Shown here: positions 7,890-16,664 of the stretch, piece by piece
Layout of the letters: the number at the start of each line of letters is the position of its first letter
Numbering within the stretch: position 1 is the stretch's first letter
Assembly: GCF_900446215.1 (NCBI RefSeq)
Contig: NZ_UAQZ01000016.1
Coordinates: 310,001-374,000, forward strand
From: Burkholderia cenocepacia
GTDB lineage: Bacteria; Pseudomonadota; Gammaproteobacteria; Burkholderiales; Burkholderiaceae
Length of the DNA stretch: 64,000 nucleotides
Direction of reading: 5' to 3'
Made by a program: the position numbers and the translations under genes
Notes under the pieces: model-generated
Databases searched by the model: none
The model's input: only the letters and a program-made list of their open reading frames with translations
What the model was told of the DNA's origin: nothing

Positions 7890-9473
7890 CTACTTGTGTA
7901 TCGCTCCCCGCAACCGCCGCACCTCCTGCTCCGACACCGGCGCGGCCCGATTCCCCCACGCGCCGCGCACGTAGCTGACCACCGCCGCGATTTCGCCGCT
8001 CGTCAGCGCGCCGCGCATCGCCGGCATCCGTTGCACCGGCCCCGGCTTGCCCGGCGCGGGCCGGGCGCCTTCGACCACGATCCGGATCGTGCTGGTCGGA
8101 TCGGCTGCGAGCACGACGGAGTTGCCTATGAGCGCCGGCCCCCGATCACGCACGCCCGTGCCGTCCGCACCGTGGCAACGCGCACAGAACCCCGCATACA
8201 CGCCGGCCCCCGGCGCCTGCTGGCCGCCTTCCGGACGCGGGCCGGCGGCCGTCAGCCGCGGCACGCCGACGCCCAGCGGATTCGTCGCGGCAGTCGGTTG
8301 CGCCGGCAACGACTTCAGGTACACGGCGATCGCATGGCGGTCGGCATCGGTCAGCAACGCGGTGCTTTCGCCGACGACCGGCGCCATCGCGCCGAACACC
8401 GCGCCGCGCGCCGCATGGCCGCTGCGCAGGAACGCGGCGATATCGTCGGCGGACCAGCGGCCGAGGCCGTCCGGGCTCGCGCCGGTCAGGTTCGGCGCGA
8501 ACCAGTGATCGTTGATGCCGCCGGTCAGGAACGCGGGGCTGCGCTCGTCGTAGCCGCGTTCGTTGTAGGCCGGCCCGCGCGGCGTATGGCACGCGCCGCA
8601 ATGGCCGAGCCCCTGCACGAGATACGCGCCGCGATTCCATTCGGCCGACTGCGACGGCTGCGGCGTGAACCGGTCGCGGTTCGCGAACACGAGGCTCCAC
8701 AGCCCCAGCGCCCAGCGCTGGTTGAACGGAAACGGCAGTTGCGTGAGTTTGGCCGCGTTCGCGGACGGCGCGACGCCGCGCATGAAATACGCATACAGCG
8801 CGCGCACGTCGTCGTCGGTCAGGTGCGCGAGCGACGGGTACGGCATCGCCGGATACAGCCGGCTGCCGTCCGCGCGCACGCCGCGCCGCAGTGCATCGTC
8901 GAACTGGCGCAGCGTGTAGTGGCCGATCCCGTGCGTCGGGTCCGGCGTGATGTTCGGCGCGTAGATCGGCCCGAACGGCGAATTCACCGGCTGGCCGCCC
9001 GCGTACGGCGTATGGTCGGCGGCGTCGTGGCACGCGGCGCAATCGCCGGCGAGCGCGAGGTAGCGGCCGCGCGCGAGCGTCGCGGCGTCGGCGCTCGCGG
9101 CGGCCGCGGCGATCACCGGGCGGCGGGCGGTCGACGTGGAGGCCGCCTCGGGCGGCGAGGGGGACGCCGCGGACGATGGCGCATCGGCCACCGACGCGTC
9201 CCGGTCGCGTGACAGCCGCCGGTCGTCCTTCACGCGTGCGGACATCGACGCAGCGGCATCGGCCGCCGACGCACCGATCCGCACGAACCGCCAGCCCGAC
9301 GCGGGCTCGGGCGCTTCCGCCGCCGACGCGGCGTCGGCCGCATCGCCCGGTGCGGCCGCGTTGTCGTCGCGCTGCATGTCGCATCCGCACAGCGCGACGC
9401 ACACGGCGAACGCGACGCGCGCGCGGCGGCCCGGAACGCGGAACGGCAACGAAGCGAGCGAGATCAGCGCCAT
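7890..9473 (-). CDS. Tri-haem c-type cytochrome (dehydrogenase cytochrome subunit-like)
   Basis: A 527-residue exported protein. The frame is open upstream of 9473, but only the ATG at 9473 starts a signal peptide, which ends near A-L-C-G-C and suggests a lipoprotein. About 110 residues rich in Ala, Asp and Ser (low complexity) follow. Then come three CxxCH haem sites: CAACH, CGACH and CARCH. The arrangement and the phrases G-Q-P-V-N-S-P-F-G and Y-A-P-N-I-T-P-D match the cytochrome subunits of membrane alcohol, gluconate and FAD-glucose dehydrogenases. No dehydrogenase is adjacent. It is the last gene of a minus-strand oxidase operon and overlaps the preceding gene by 10 bases, so it may feed electrons to that oxidase. 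The GMC dehydrogenase at 21261 lacks a cytochrome and is a candidate partner. Confidence 0.88.
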   Translation of the reverse strand: MALISLASLPFRVPGRRARVAFAVCVALCGCDMQRDDNAAAPGDAADAASAAEAPEPASGWRFVRIGASAADAAASMSARVKDDRRLSRDRDASVADAPSSAASPSPPEAASTSTARRPVIAAAAASADAATLARGRYLALAGDCAACHDAADHTPYAGGQPVNSPFGPIYAPNITPDPTHGIGHYTLRQFDDALRRGVRADGSRLYPAMPYPSLAHLTDDDVRALYAYFMRGVAPSANAAKLTQLPFPFNQRWALGLWSLVFANRDRFTPQPSQSAEWNRGAYLVQGLGHCGACHTPRGPAYNERGYDERSPAFLTGGINDHWFAPNLTGASPDGLGRWSADDIAAFLRSGHAARGAVFGAMAPVVGESTALLTDADRHAIAVYLKSLPAQPTAATNPLGVGVPRLTAAGPRPEGGQQAPGAGVYAGFCARCHGADGTGVRDRGPALIGNSVVLAADPTSTIRIVVEGARPAPGKPGPVQRMPAMRGALTSGEIAAVVSYVRGAWGNRAAPVSEQEVRRLRGAIHK

Positions 9474-9865
9474 GGACTGCAAGGCCCCACGAAAGCGGTG
9501 ACGATCCCCGTGAATACGAGACCGATCACGAAGCCGAGCGCGGCGAGCATCCCGCAGCGCGCGAGAAAGCGGGTACTGTCGTCGCGCGTCGCGACCGGCG
9601 CATCGGCATCGTGCCGGCGCCGCCACGCGCGCGCGAGCCACGTCGCGCAGGCCGCGGCCAACGCGAACGCGCCCGCGGCGATCAGCGCAAGCCATACGCC
9701 GACGTGCGCCCAGCGCGGCGCGGCCTGCGCGACGCCGAGCGGATAGCACGCGGTGGACGCGAGCGTCTCGGACACCAGCATCTGCGCGAACCACAGCGCG
9801 GGTGCGCCGACCAGGCCGGCGGCGATCGCGAGCAGCGGTGTCCACGTGCGTCGTGCATCGTTCAT
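9464..9865 (-). CDS. Small membrane protein of the cytochrome oxidase operon
   Basis: A 133-residue protein with three hydrophobic segments: around residues 10-30 (W-T-P-L-L-A-I-A-A-G-L-V), 50-75 and 105-128. An Arg/His-rich cytoplasmic stretch (R-A-W-R-R-R-H) lies between the second and third. GAGGAG stands seven bases before the ATG at 9865, which overlaps the stop of the CoxA-CoxC fusion. I do not recognise a named family. Its place between the oxidase and its cytochrome suggests an assembly or subunit-IV-like role, which is inference only. Confidence 0.8.
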   Translation of the reverse strand: MNDARRTWTPLLAIAAGLVGAPALWFAQMLVSETLASTACYPLGVAQAAPRWAHVGVWLALIAAGAFALAAACATWLARAWRRRHDADAPVATRDDSTRFLARCGMLAALGFVIGLVFTGIVTAFVGPCSPWR

Positions 9866-12501
9866 CCGGTGCTCCTCAGCCAGAACGGCGACACGTACAG
9901 CGCGGTGAAGATGAACAGCCACACGATGTCGACGAAGTGCCAGTAGAGCCCGCCGACCGTCAGCGCGACGCGCCGTTCGCGGCCGAAGAACCCGGCGGCC
10001 GTCCAGCCGGCGAGCAGCGCGAGGATCGCGAGGCCGGCCACGACGTGCGCGAGGTGGAACCCGGTGATCGTGAAGTAGAGGCTGCCGTACAGATGCGCGG
10101 TCGGGCCGTACGGATGGTCGCGCCATTCGTGCAGCTGGACCAGCGCGAACGCGATGCCGAGCACCAGCGCGACGACGAGCATCGCGACCGCGCGCCCCTG
10201 GCGGCCGGCCCGCACCGCGCGCTCGGCGAGCCACACGAACACGCTGCTCGACAGCAGCACGACCGTGTTGACGGCCGCGAGCCCGATCTTCGGCATCCCT
10301 TCGGGCGGCCACGGCGCGGGCCATTGCGACTGCAGGTAGAAGTAGCAGAACAGCAGGTAGCCGAACAGCCCGGCCTCGGTGACGATCAGCGTGAGCACGC
10401 CCCACCAGCCGCCCGCGCGTTCGCCGCAACTGCCCACCGGCAGCGGCGCGACGCACGCGGCCGGCGCGCCGGCCGGCACCGTCGGCGACGGCGGTTCGTC
10501 CGGACGAGGACCAGCCGCGGCCGCGGGCGCCTGCGTGTCGGCGCGAGCCGGCAGCCGCGCGCGTTGGCCGAGCGTGCGGCGCGGCCACAGCCACGCGGCG
10601 GTGGCGATCGCGCAACCGGCGACGGCCACGCAGACGAGCGTCGGCGAGCGCGCGAGCATCGCCGCGAACACGGCGGTCGCGAGCAGCGCGAGCACGAACG
10701 GCACGCAACTGTCCTCGGGCATCTTCAGGATCGCGCTCGGCGTCGCGGCGAGCGGCGTGACCGCGAGCGCCTCGCGCCCGTCCGCGAGCCGGTAGCCCAC
10801 CCGCAGGCTGGTGCGTTGCGGATCGTCGCGCGTTTCCCACAGCGGATGCCGCGACGCGACGAGCGGCAGCACCGCGAAGTTGTACACGGGCGTCGGCGAC
10901 GCGACTGACCATTCGAGACCGGCCGCACCCCACGGGTTGTCGCCGGCGCGCACGCCGCGCCGCGCGCTCACCAGCGCGTTGACGACGAACATCACGATGC
11001 CGATCCCGAACACGAACGAGCCGATCGTGGTCAGCAGGTTCGACGTGTCCCAGCCCATCCCGGACGGATAGGTATAGATGCGGCGCGGCATCCCGAGCAG
11101 GCCGGAGACGTGCATCGGGAAGAAGCCGAGGTTGAAGCCGACCAGCACGACCCAGAAGGTCCAGCGGCCGAACCGCTCGTTCATCATCCGGCCGGTGAAT
11201 TTCGGGAACCAGTACGCGACGCCGCCGAGCACCGGAAACACGTTGATGCCGAGCAGCACGTAATGCAGGTGCGCGACGACGAAGTACGTATCGGTGAGCT
11301 GCCAGTCGAGCGGCACGGCCGCGGTCATCACGCCCGACACGCCGCCGATCACGAACATCAGCACGAAGCCCGCGAAATACAGGAACGGCGTGCGGAACAC
11401 GGGGCGGCCGGTCCAGATCGTCGCGATCCATGCGAACACCGCGACCGCACTCGGAATCGAAATCAGCATGCTCGCGGCGCCGAACAACGCGAGCGCGAGC
11501 GGCGCGATGCCGGTCGCGAACATGTGGTGGACCCACACCTCGAAGCCGATCAGCATCGTCGCCACGGTCGACACCGCGACGGCCTCGTATGCGACGAGCG
11601 GCCGCCGGCAGAAGGTCGGCAGCGCGTCGGACACGATCCCCATCGCCGGCAGCACGACCACGTAGACCCACGGATGCGCGAACATCCAGAACAGGTGCTG
11701 CCACAACAGCGGCCGGCCGCCGTGCGCGACGTCGAAGAAGTGCGTGCCGGCATTGCGGTCGAGCCACAGCAGCAGGAACGCGAGGCTCACCGACGGCACC
11801 GCGACCAGGTTCGCGACCGACGCGGTCAGCGTGCCCCACACGATGATCGGCAGCCGGTCGATCGACATCCCGTGCGCGCGCATCCGCAGCAGCGTGACGA
11901 CGAAGTTCGCGGCGCCGCCGGTCGTCGAGATGCCGAGCAGGATCATCCCGAGCGCATAGATGTCGATGTTCGCGCCGGCGCTGTAGTCGAGCGACGTGAG
12001 CGGCACGTAGTTGAACCAGCCGCCGTCCGGCACCGCGCCGAGCGGAAAGCTCGCATACAGGAACAGCCCGGCGAACAGGAACGCCCAGTACGAGAACGCG
12101 TTCAGCCGCGGGAACGCCATGTCGCGCGAGCCGAGCATCAGCGGCCACAGGTAGTTCGCGAAACCGGACAGCACCGGCAGCGCGTACAGGAAGATCATCG
12201 TGACGCCGTGCATCGTGAACAGCGAATCGTATTGCGCGGGCGTCAGCACGGTCGCGTTCGGCCGCGCGAGCTGGATGCGCATCACGAGCGCCTCGACGCC
12301 GCCGAGCAGCAGGAACACGAATGCGGTGACGATGTAGCGCAGCCCGATGCGCTTGTGATCGACGGTGCCGAGCCAGCCGCGCCAGCCGGGTGCCGATTCC
12401 CACAGCTCGGCCAGCGCGCGCTCGTGCGCGGAACCGGGCGGCGCGTCGCCGAGATCGGGTACGCGGCTGAGCGGGGTGGGCGTGTCGCGGGCAATGGCCA
12501 T
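9862..12501 (-). CDS. Cytochrome c oxidase subunit I fused to subunit III
   Basis: This is the catalytic core of an aa3/caa3-type haem-copper oxidase, 879 residues. An ATG at 12507 directly abuts the ribosome site GGAGG (12508-12512), so the second ATG at 12501, six bases away, is the better start. Subunit I (about 1-570) has haem a ligands H98 and H413, haem a3 ligand H411, CuB ligands H276, H325 and H326, the cross-linked Y280, and the D-channel entry D127 (RDMAFPRLN). The position of the usual D-channel Glu is W278 (HPWVY) and that of the K-channel Lys is A354 (IPSAVAVF). A variable linker precedes subunit III (from about 690), which shows G-F-H-L-A-H-V and Y-W-H-F-V-D. It lies 13 bases after coxB. 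Confidence 0.93.
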   Translation of the reverse strand: MAIARDTPTPLSRVPDLGDAPPGSAHERALAELWESAPGWRGWLGTVDHKRIGLRYIVTAFVFLLLGGVEALVMRIQLARPNATVLTPAQYDSLFTMHGVTMIFLYALPVLSGFANYLWPLMLGSRDMAFPRLNAFSYWAFLFAGLFLYASFPLGAVPDGGWFNYVPLTSLDYSAGANIDIYALGMILLGISTTGGAANFVVTLLRMRAHGMSIDRLPIIVWGTLTASVANLVAVPSVSLAFLLLWLDRNAGTHFFDVAHGGRPLLWQHLFWMFAHPWVYVVVLPAMGIVSDALPTFCRRPLVAYEAVAVSTVATMLIGFEVWVHHMFATGIAPLALALFGAASMLISIPSAVAVFAWIATIWTGRPVFRTPFLYFAGFVLMFVIGGVSGVMTAAVPLDWQLTDTYFVVAHLHYVLLGINVFPVLGGVAYWFPKFTGRMMNERFGRWTFWVVLVGFNLGFFPMHVSGLLGMPRRIYTYPSGMGWDTSNLLTTIGSFVFGIGIVMFVVNALVSARRGVRAGDNPWGAAGLEWSVASPTPVYNFAVLPLVASRHPLWETRDDPQRTSLRVGYRLADGREALAVTPLAATPSAILKMPEDSCVPFVLALLATAVFAAMLARSPTLVCVAVAGCAIATAAWLWPRRTLGQRARLPARADTQAPAAAAGPRPDEPPSPTVPAGAPAACVAPLPVGSCGERAGGWWGVLTLIVTEAGLFGYLLFCYFYLQSQWPAPWPPEGMPKIGLAAVNTVVLLSSSVFVWLAERAVRAGRQGRAVAMLVVALVLGIAFALVQLHEWRDHPYGPTAHLYGSLYFTITGFHLAHVVAGLAILALLAGWTAAGFFGRERRVALTVGGLYWHFVDIVWLFIFTALYVSPFWLRSTG

Positions 12502-12514
12502 CGGCATCCTCCGT

Positions 12515-13576
12515 TCAGTGCAGCGTCGCGAGATACGCGGCGAGATCGTCGGCGTCGCGCGGCGCGAGCGCGATCGACGGCATCAGCGATTGCGGCTTGA
12601 CCTGCTGCGCATGCGCGATCCAGCGGTGCAGGTTGTCGGGCGTGTTGTCCAGCGTGCCGGCCGCGAGCAGCCGGCGCGTGCCGACGTGCGTGAGATCGGG
12701 GCCCGCGTCGCCCGCGGCGTCGGTGCCGCGCACCGCGTGGCAGCCCGCGCAGCGCGCGGCGAATACGCGCTGGCCGCGGCGTTCGGCGTTGGCGCCCGCC
12801 GCGGGTGCCCGGGCCGGTTGGCGCTGCGCGGCGAGCCATGCGTGAAACGCGGCCGGCGGCTCGGCCACGACTTCGAACGCCATGTGCGCATGTTGCGCGC
12901 CGCAGTACTGCGAGCATTGGCCGCGATAGATGCCGGGCCGGTCGGCCTGCAGCCATTGGCGGTTGGTCTGGCCGGGAATCGTCTGGGTCTTGCCGGCAAG
13001 TTGCGGCACCCAGAACGCGTGGATCACGTCGGCGCTCTTCAGTTCGATCGCGACGGGCTCGCCTACCGGAATATGGATCTCGTTCGCGGTGACGAAGGCC
13101 GGGCCGCCCGCATCGTCCGGATAACGAACGGCCCACCACCAGTCTTGTGCGGTCACGGTGATCGTCAGCGCGGGCGGGCGCGGCGGTGCGGCGACCATGC
13201 CCAGCACGCGCAGCATGTACACGAGCGCGCCGAACAGCAGCAGGATCGAGATCGCGGAGCCCACGGTCACGATCGACAGGCCGCTGCCGTGGCCGCTGCC
13301 TGCCCGTGCGCGACGACGAAACAGCGCGATCAGCAGCAGCACGGCGATCGCGATGCAGACGAATGTGCACAGCGCGAGCAGCGCCCAGCCGAGCACGAAC
13401 ACCGGCTGCGCGGCGGGGCCGGCCGCGTGCACGACGTACGCGAGCGGCAACGGCGCGGCCGGATCGCCGGGCGCCGCAGGCGCGGCGGCCGCGTACGCGA
13501 CGCTTGGCGCGACCGCGCACGCGAACGGTGCGACGCGCGCGATATGACGCGTTTTGCGGGACAGCGGAACGAGCAA
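12515..13576 (-). CDS. Cytochrome c oxidase subunit II with fused cytochrome c domain
   Basis: This subunit accepts electrons at the CuA centre. The frame is open far upstream. The start chosen is TTG at 13576, five bases after AAGGAG, which gives 353 residues with an N-terminal signal-like segment. Two membrane helices (about 58-87 and 102-128) precede the cupredoxin domain with W-W-W and the CuA ligands H186, C221, C225, H229 and M232 (CSQYCGAQHAHM). A C-terminal mono-haem domain has CAGCH at 276-280 and M-P-S-I near the end, as in caa3 oxidases. It is the first gene of the minus-strand operon. The 292-base divergent space to the SDR gene at 13869 should hold its promoter. Confidence 0.92.
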   Translation of the reverse strand: MLVPLSRKTRHIARVAPFACAVAPSVAYAAAAPAAPGDPAAPLPLAYVVHAAGPAAQPVFVLGWALLALCTFVCIAIAVLLLIALFRRRARAGSGHGSGLSIVTVGSAISILLLFGALVYMLRVLGMVAAPPRPPALTITVTAQDWWWAVRYPDDAGGPAFVTANEIHIPVGEPVAIELKSADVIHAFWVPQLAGKTQTIPGQTNRQWLQADRPGIYRGQCSQYCGAQHAHMAFEVVAEPPAAFHAWLAAQRQPARAPAAGANAERRGQRVFAARCAGCHAVRGTDAAGDAGPDLTHVGTRRLLAAGTLDNTPDNLHRWIAHAQQVKPQSLMPSIALAPRDADDLAAYLATLH

Positions 13577-13868
13577 CGAGACTCCTTGCCGGACGCACCG
13601 GCATGACGACAGCCGTTCGCGGCGGAGCAAATTTCGTGCGCGTGCGGCCGGCGCGGAGGCGGCCGCGAGGTGGCGGGATTGCGCGCACGACGGCCGGCGC
13701 GTTACAGCCGGCTTGTAAATTGGGCGACCGTTCACGGCTCGCACCGAAGCCACACGGCCCCGGCGGCCGACGGCATGTCGTTTGCTGCGCCGATCGCGTT
13801 CCGGCACGTTGCGGCGCGAAAGCTTCGACGGCGTGCCGGCCATCATCGAAAAACGGGAGGACTCGACC

Positions 13869-14852
13869 GTGAAGACCGTCGCGATCACGGGTGCAAGCGC
13901 GGGCGTCGGTCGCGCGACCGCCCACGCGTTCGCGCGACTCGGCGCGAACGTCGCGCTGCTCGCTCGCGATCCGCGCGCGCTGCACGACACCGCATGCGAA
14001 GTGCGCGCGTATGGCGTCCAGGCGCTGCCGATTGCCGTCGACGTCAGCGATGCGGCTGCGCTCGACGCGGCGGCCGAGCGGATCGAACACGAACTCGGGC
14101 CGCTCGACGTGTGGGTCAACAACGCGATGGTGACCGTGTTCGCGCCATTCGACGCCATCTCGCCGGAAGACTATGCGCGCGTGACGGCCGTCACCTACCT
14201 CGGCTGCGTGTACGGCACGCGTGCCGCGCTCGCACGGATGGCCCCGCGCAACCGCGGCACGATCGTGCAGGTCGGCTCGGCGCTCGCATACCGGTCGATT
14301 CCGTTGCAGGCGCCGTACTGCGGCGCGAAACACGCGATCCGCGGCTTTACCGACGCGCTGCGCTGCGAGCTGCTGCATGCACACAGTCATGTGCGCGTGA
14401 CGATGGTGCAATTGCCCGCGATCGACACGCCGCAGTTCGACTGGGCCGAATCCGTGCTGCCGCATGCACCGCGTCCGGTCGCGCCGGTCTATGCGCCGGA
14501 GGTGGCGGCCGATGCGATCGTGCACGCCGCGCGGCATCCGTGCCGCGAGCGCTGGGTCGGCTGGTCGTCGCTCGCGGCGATCGTCGCGAACGGCCTTGGC
14601 CCCGGCTGCTTCGACCGCTATCTCGCGCGGACGGCCGTGCGCGGCCAGCAGCGCGCGGCGCGGGCCGGCCCGCGCCCGTCGAACCTGTGGGAGCCGGTGC
14701 CGGGCCGGCATGCGACGCGCGGCGCGTTCACCGACGAAGCGCGCCGCACCGGCGCCGAGGCCGGGCTCGGCGCGTCGCGCGCGCTCGCGTTCGGCGCGGC
14801 CGTCGCGGTGCTCGCGGCTGCCTTTTCCGCCGCGCGCAAATGGCACCGGTGA
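13869..14852 (+). CDS. Short-chain dehydrogenase/reductase with C-terminal extension
   Basis: A 327-residue NAD(P)-dependent oxidoreductase of the SDR family. It has T-G-A-S-A-G-V-G at residues 8-15, N-N-A near 95, a Ser-containing strand (V-G-S-A-L) and the catalytic Y-C-G-A-K. The start is GTG at 13869, preceded by GGGAGG at 13856-13861. The last 80 residues are not part of the core fold and include a hydrophobic run (A-L-A-F-G-A-A-V-A-V-L-A-A-A-F) that could anchor it to the membrane. It overlaps or abuts the GH15 gene. The substrate is unknown. Confidence 0.85.
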   Translation: MKTVAITGASAGVGRATAHAFARLGANVALLARDPRALHDTACEVRAYGVQALPIAVDVSDAAALDAAAERIEHELGPLDVWVNNAMVTVFAPFDAISPEDYARVTAVTYLGCVYGTRAALARMAPRNRGTIVQVGSALAYRSIPLQAPYCGAKHAIRGFTDALRCELLHAHSHVRVTMVQLPAIDTPQFDWAESVLPHAPRPVAPVYAPEVAADAIVHAARHPCRERWVGWSSLAAIVANGLGPGCFDRYLARTAVRGQQRAARAGPRPSNLWEPVPGRHATRGAFTDEARRTGAEAGLGASRALAFGAAVAVLAAAFSAARKWHR

Positions 14853-14857
14853 GCGCG

Positions 14858-16636
14858 ATGCGGATCGAGGATTACGCGCTTGTCGGCGACGGACGCAGCG
14901 CGGCGCTCGTCGCGCGCGACGGCAGCATCGACTGGCTGTGCTGGCCGGACTTCGATTCGCCGCCGTGCTTCGCCGCGCTCGTCGGTACGCCGGACAACGG
15001 CCGGTTCCGGATCGCGCCGCGCGAGCACGATGCCCGCGCCACGCGTCGCTATCTGCCGGGCACCGCGATACTCGAAACGACGTTCGACACCTCGTCGGGC
15101 CGCATCACGCTCACCGACTGGATGAGCTGGAACGCGCCCGATCCATGCCTGATCCGCAGCGTGAAGGGCGAGCGCGGGACGGTCGACGTCGATATCGACC
15201 TCGGCGTGCGCTTCGACTACGGCAGCGCGCTGCCGTGGTGCCGGCGTTTCGGCCGGCGCTGGCGGATGATGACGGGCGGCGATGCGATGTGGCTCGACAC
15301 GGATGCGCGGCTCGACGTGCAGAGCGACCGGCTGGTCGGCACGCGACGGATCGCGGCGGGCGAGCGAGTGGATTTCTGCATCAGTTACGCGCGTTCGTTC
15401 GACCCGGCGCCGGCCGTGCCCGACGCGTACGCGTCGCTGCGCGACACGCAGGCGTTCTGGCGCGTCTGGTCGAATTGCAACGCCGCCGAGGGCCCGCATC
15501 GCGACGCGATCGAGCGCGCACTGATCACGGTGAAACTGCTGTCGAGCCTGCGCACCGGCGGCATCGTCGCGGCGCCGACCAGTTCGTTGCCCGAGCGCTT
15601 CGGCGGCAAGCGCAACTGGGACTACCGGTTCTGCTGGTTGCGCGATGCGAGTTTCACGCTGCGCGCGCTGGTGCGCTGCGGCTATCGCGACGAAGCCGCG
15701 CGTTGGCGCGACTGGCTCGTGCGCGCGATCGCCGATCATCCGTCGCAACTGCAGGTGCTGTATGCGGCCGACGGCGGCCGGCGCGCGGCCGAATGGGAAG
15801 CCGCGCATCTGGCCGGTTACGAAGGCGCGCAACCGGTGCGCTTCGGCAACGCGGCGGCCGACCAGTTGCAGCTCGACGTGTACGGCGAGGTGCTCGGGGC
15901 GCTGTACCAGGCGCGCCGGCACGGGCTGCCGCCCGACGACGACGCGTGGACGCTCGAGCGGCGCCTGCTCGAACATCTCGCGACGATCTGGCGCGAGCCG
16001 GACGAAGGGATCTGGGAGGTGCGCAGCGGCCGGCATCCGTTCACGTCGTCGAAGGTGATGGTATGGGCCGCGGTCGAAAGCGCGTACCGTTCCGCGCGCG
16101 CATTCGGCCACCATGCACCGCTCGACGTGTGGCGGCGCTGGGCCGACGCGGTGCGCGCGGAGGTGCTCGAGCACGGTTATCACGCGCTATTGGGCCGCTT
16201 CGTCGATCGCTTCGACGGCGACGGCATCGACGTGAGCCTGCTGCTGATTCCGCTGACCGGGATGCTCGACGCGTGCGATCCGCGCGTGGTCGCGACGGTC
16301 GCCGCGATCGAGCGCGAACTGGTCGACGACGGCTTGCCGTTCCGCTATCGGCCGCCGCGTTTCGCGGACGGTTGCGAAGGCGACGAAGGCGCGTTTCTCG
16401 CGGCCGGCTTCTGGCTCGTGCAGGTGTACCGGATGCAGGGGCGCGACGACGACGCGCACGCGCTGTTCGAGCGGCTGCTCGGCTTGCGCAACGACGTCGG
16501 GCTGCTGTCCGAGGAATACGACGTGCACACGCGGCGCCTGTGCGGGAATTTTCCGTTCACGCTCGCGCAGGTCGGGCTCGTGAATGCGGCGCTCGCGCTG
16601 CAGGGCGACGGGCGGGACGACGTCGACATCGGCTAG
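14858..16636 (+). CDS. Glycoside hydrolase family 15 (trehalase/glucoamylase-like)
   Basis: A 592-residue cytoplasmic protein with the two-domain GH15 layout. The N-terminal beta domain begins I-E-D-Y-A-L-V-G-D-G and D-G-S-I-D-W-L-C-W-P-D-F-D-S-P. The (alpha/alpha)6 barrel from about 225 contains W-D-Y-R-F-C-W-L-R-D-A. The probable general acid is the Glu in E-P-D-E-G-I-W-E, and the general base lies in G-L-L-S-E-E-Y-D. Bacterial relatives of this exact type include trehalases and glucoamylases that release glucose by inversion. There is no signal peptide. Starts at 14840 (ATG) and 14849 (GTG, overlapping the SDR stop) are also in frame; 14858 fits the family N-terminus best. Confidence 0.9.
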   Translation: MRIEDYALVGDGRSAALVARDGSIDWLCWPDFDSPPCFAALVGTPDNGRFRIAPREHDARATRRYLPGTAILETTFDTSSGRITLTDWMSWNAPDPCLIRSVKGERGTVDVDIDLGVRFDYGSALPWCRRFGRRWRMMTGGDAMWLDTDARLDVQSDRLVGTRRIAAGERVDFCISYARSFDPAPAVPDAYASLRDTQAFWRVWSNCNAAEGPHRDAIERALITVKLLSSLRTGGIVAAPTSSLPERFGGKRNWDYRFCWLRDASFTLRALVRCGYRDEAARWRDWLVRAIADHPSQLQVLYAADGGRRAAEWEAAHLAGYEGAQPVRFGNAAADQLQLDVYGEVLGALYQARRHGLPPDDDAWTLERRLLEHLATIWREPDEGIWEVRSGRHPFTSSKVMVWAAVESAYRSARAFGHHAPLDVWRRWADAVRAEVLEHGYHALLGRFVDRFDGDGIDVSLLLIPLTGMLDACDPRVVATVAAIERELVDDGLPFRYRPPRFADGCEGDEGAFLAAGFWLVQVYRMQGRDDDAHALFERLLGLRNDVGLLSEEYDVHTRRLCGNFPFTLAQVGLVNAALALQGDGRDDVDIG

Positions 16637-16664
16637 GATGACGCGCCGTCCGCGCGTGCGTTGC

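Noticed and set aside
9473-9845. Upstream extension of the tri-haem cytochrome frame to 9845
   Set aside because: The added residues are Arg-rich and overlap a good membrane-protein gene in another frame. The signal peptide starts at 9473.
12501-12507. ATG at 12507 as start of the CoxA-CoxC fusion
   Set aside because: It directly abuts the GGAGG box, leaving no spacer. The ATG at 12501 has a six-base spacer.
11110-12600. Plus-strand 496-codon open frame antisense to the oxidase subunit I gene
   Set aside because: It is very rich in Arg, His, Asp and Glu, has no domain, and mirrors the codon periodicity of the oxidase gene. It is a shadow of GC-rich coding DNA.
14618-16183. Minus-strand 521-codon frame across the GH15 gene
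   Set aside because: Arg/Ala/His-rich composition without motifs. The plus strand has full GH15 motifs.
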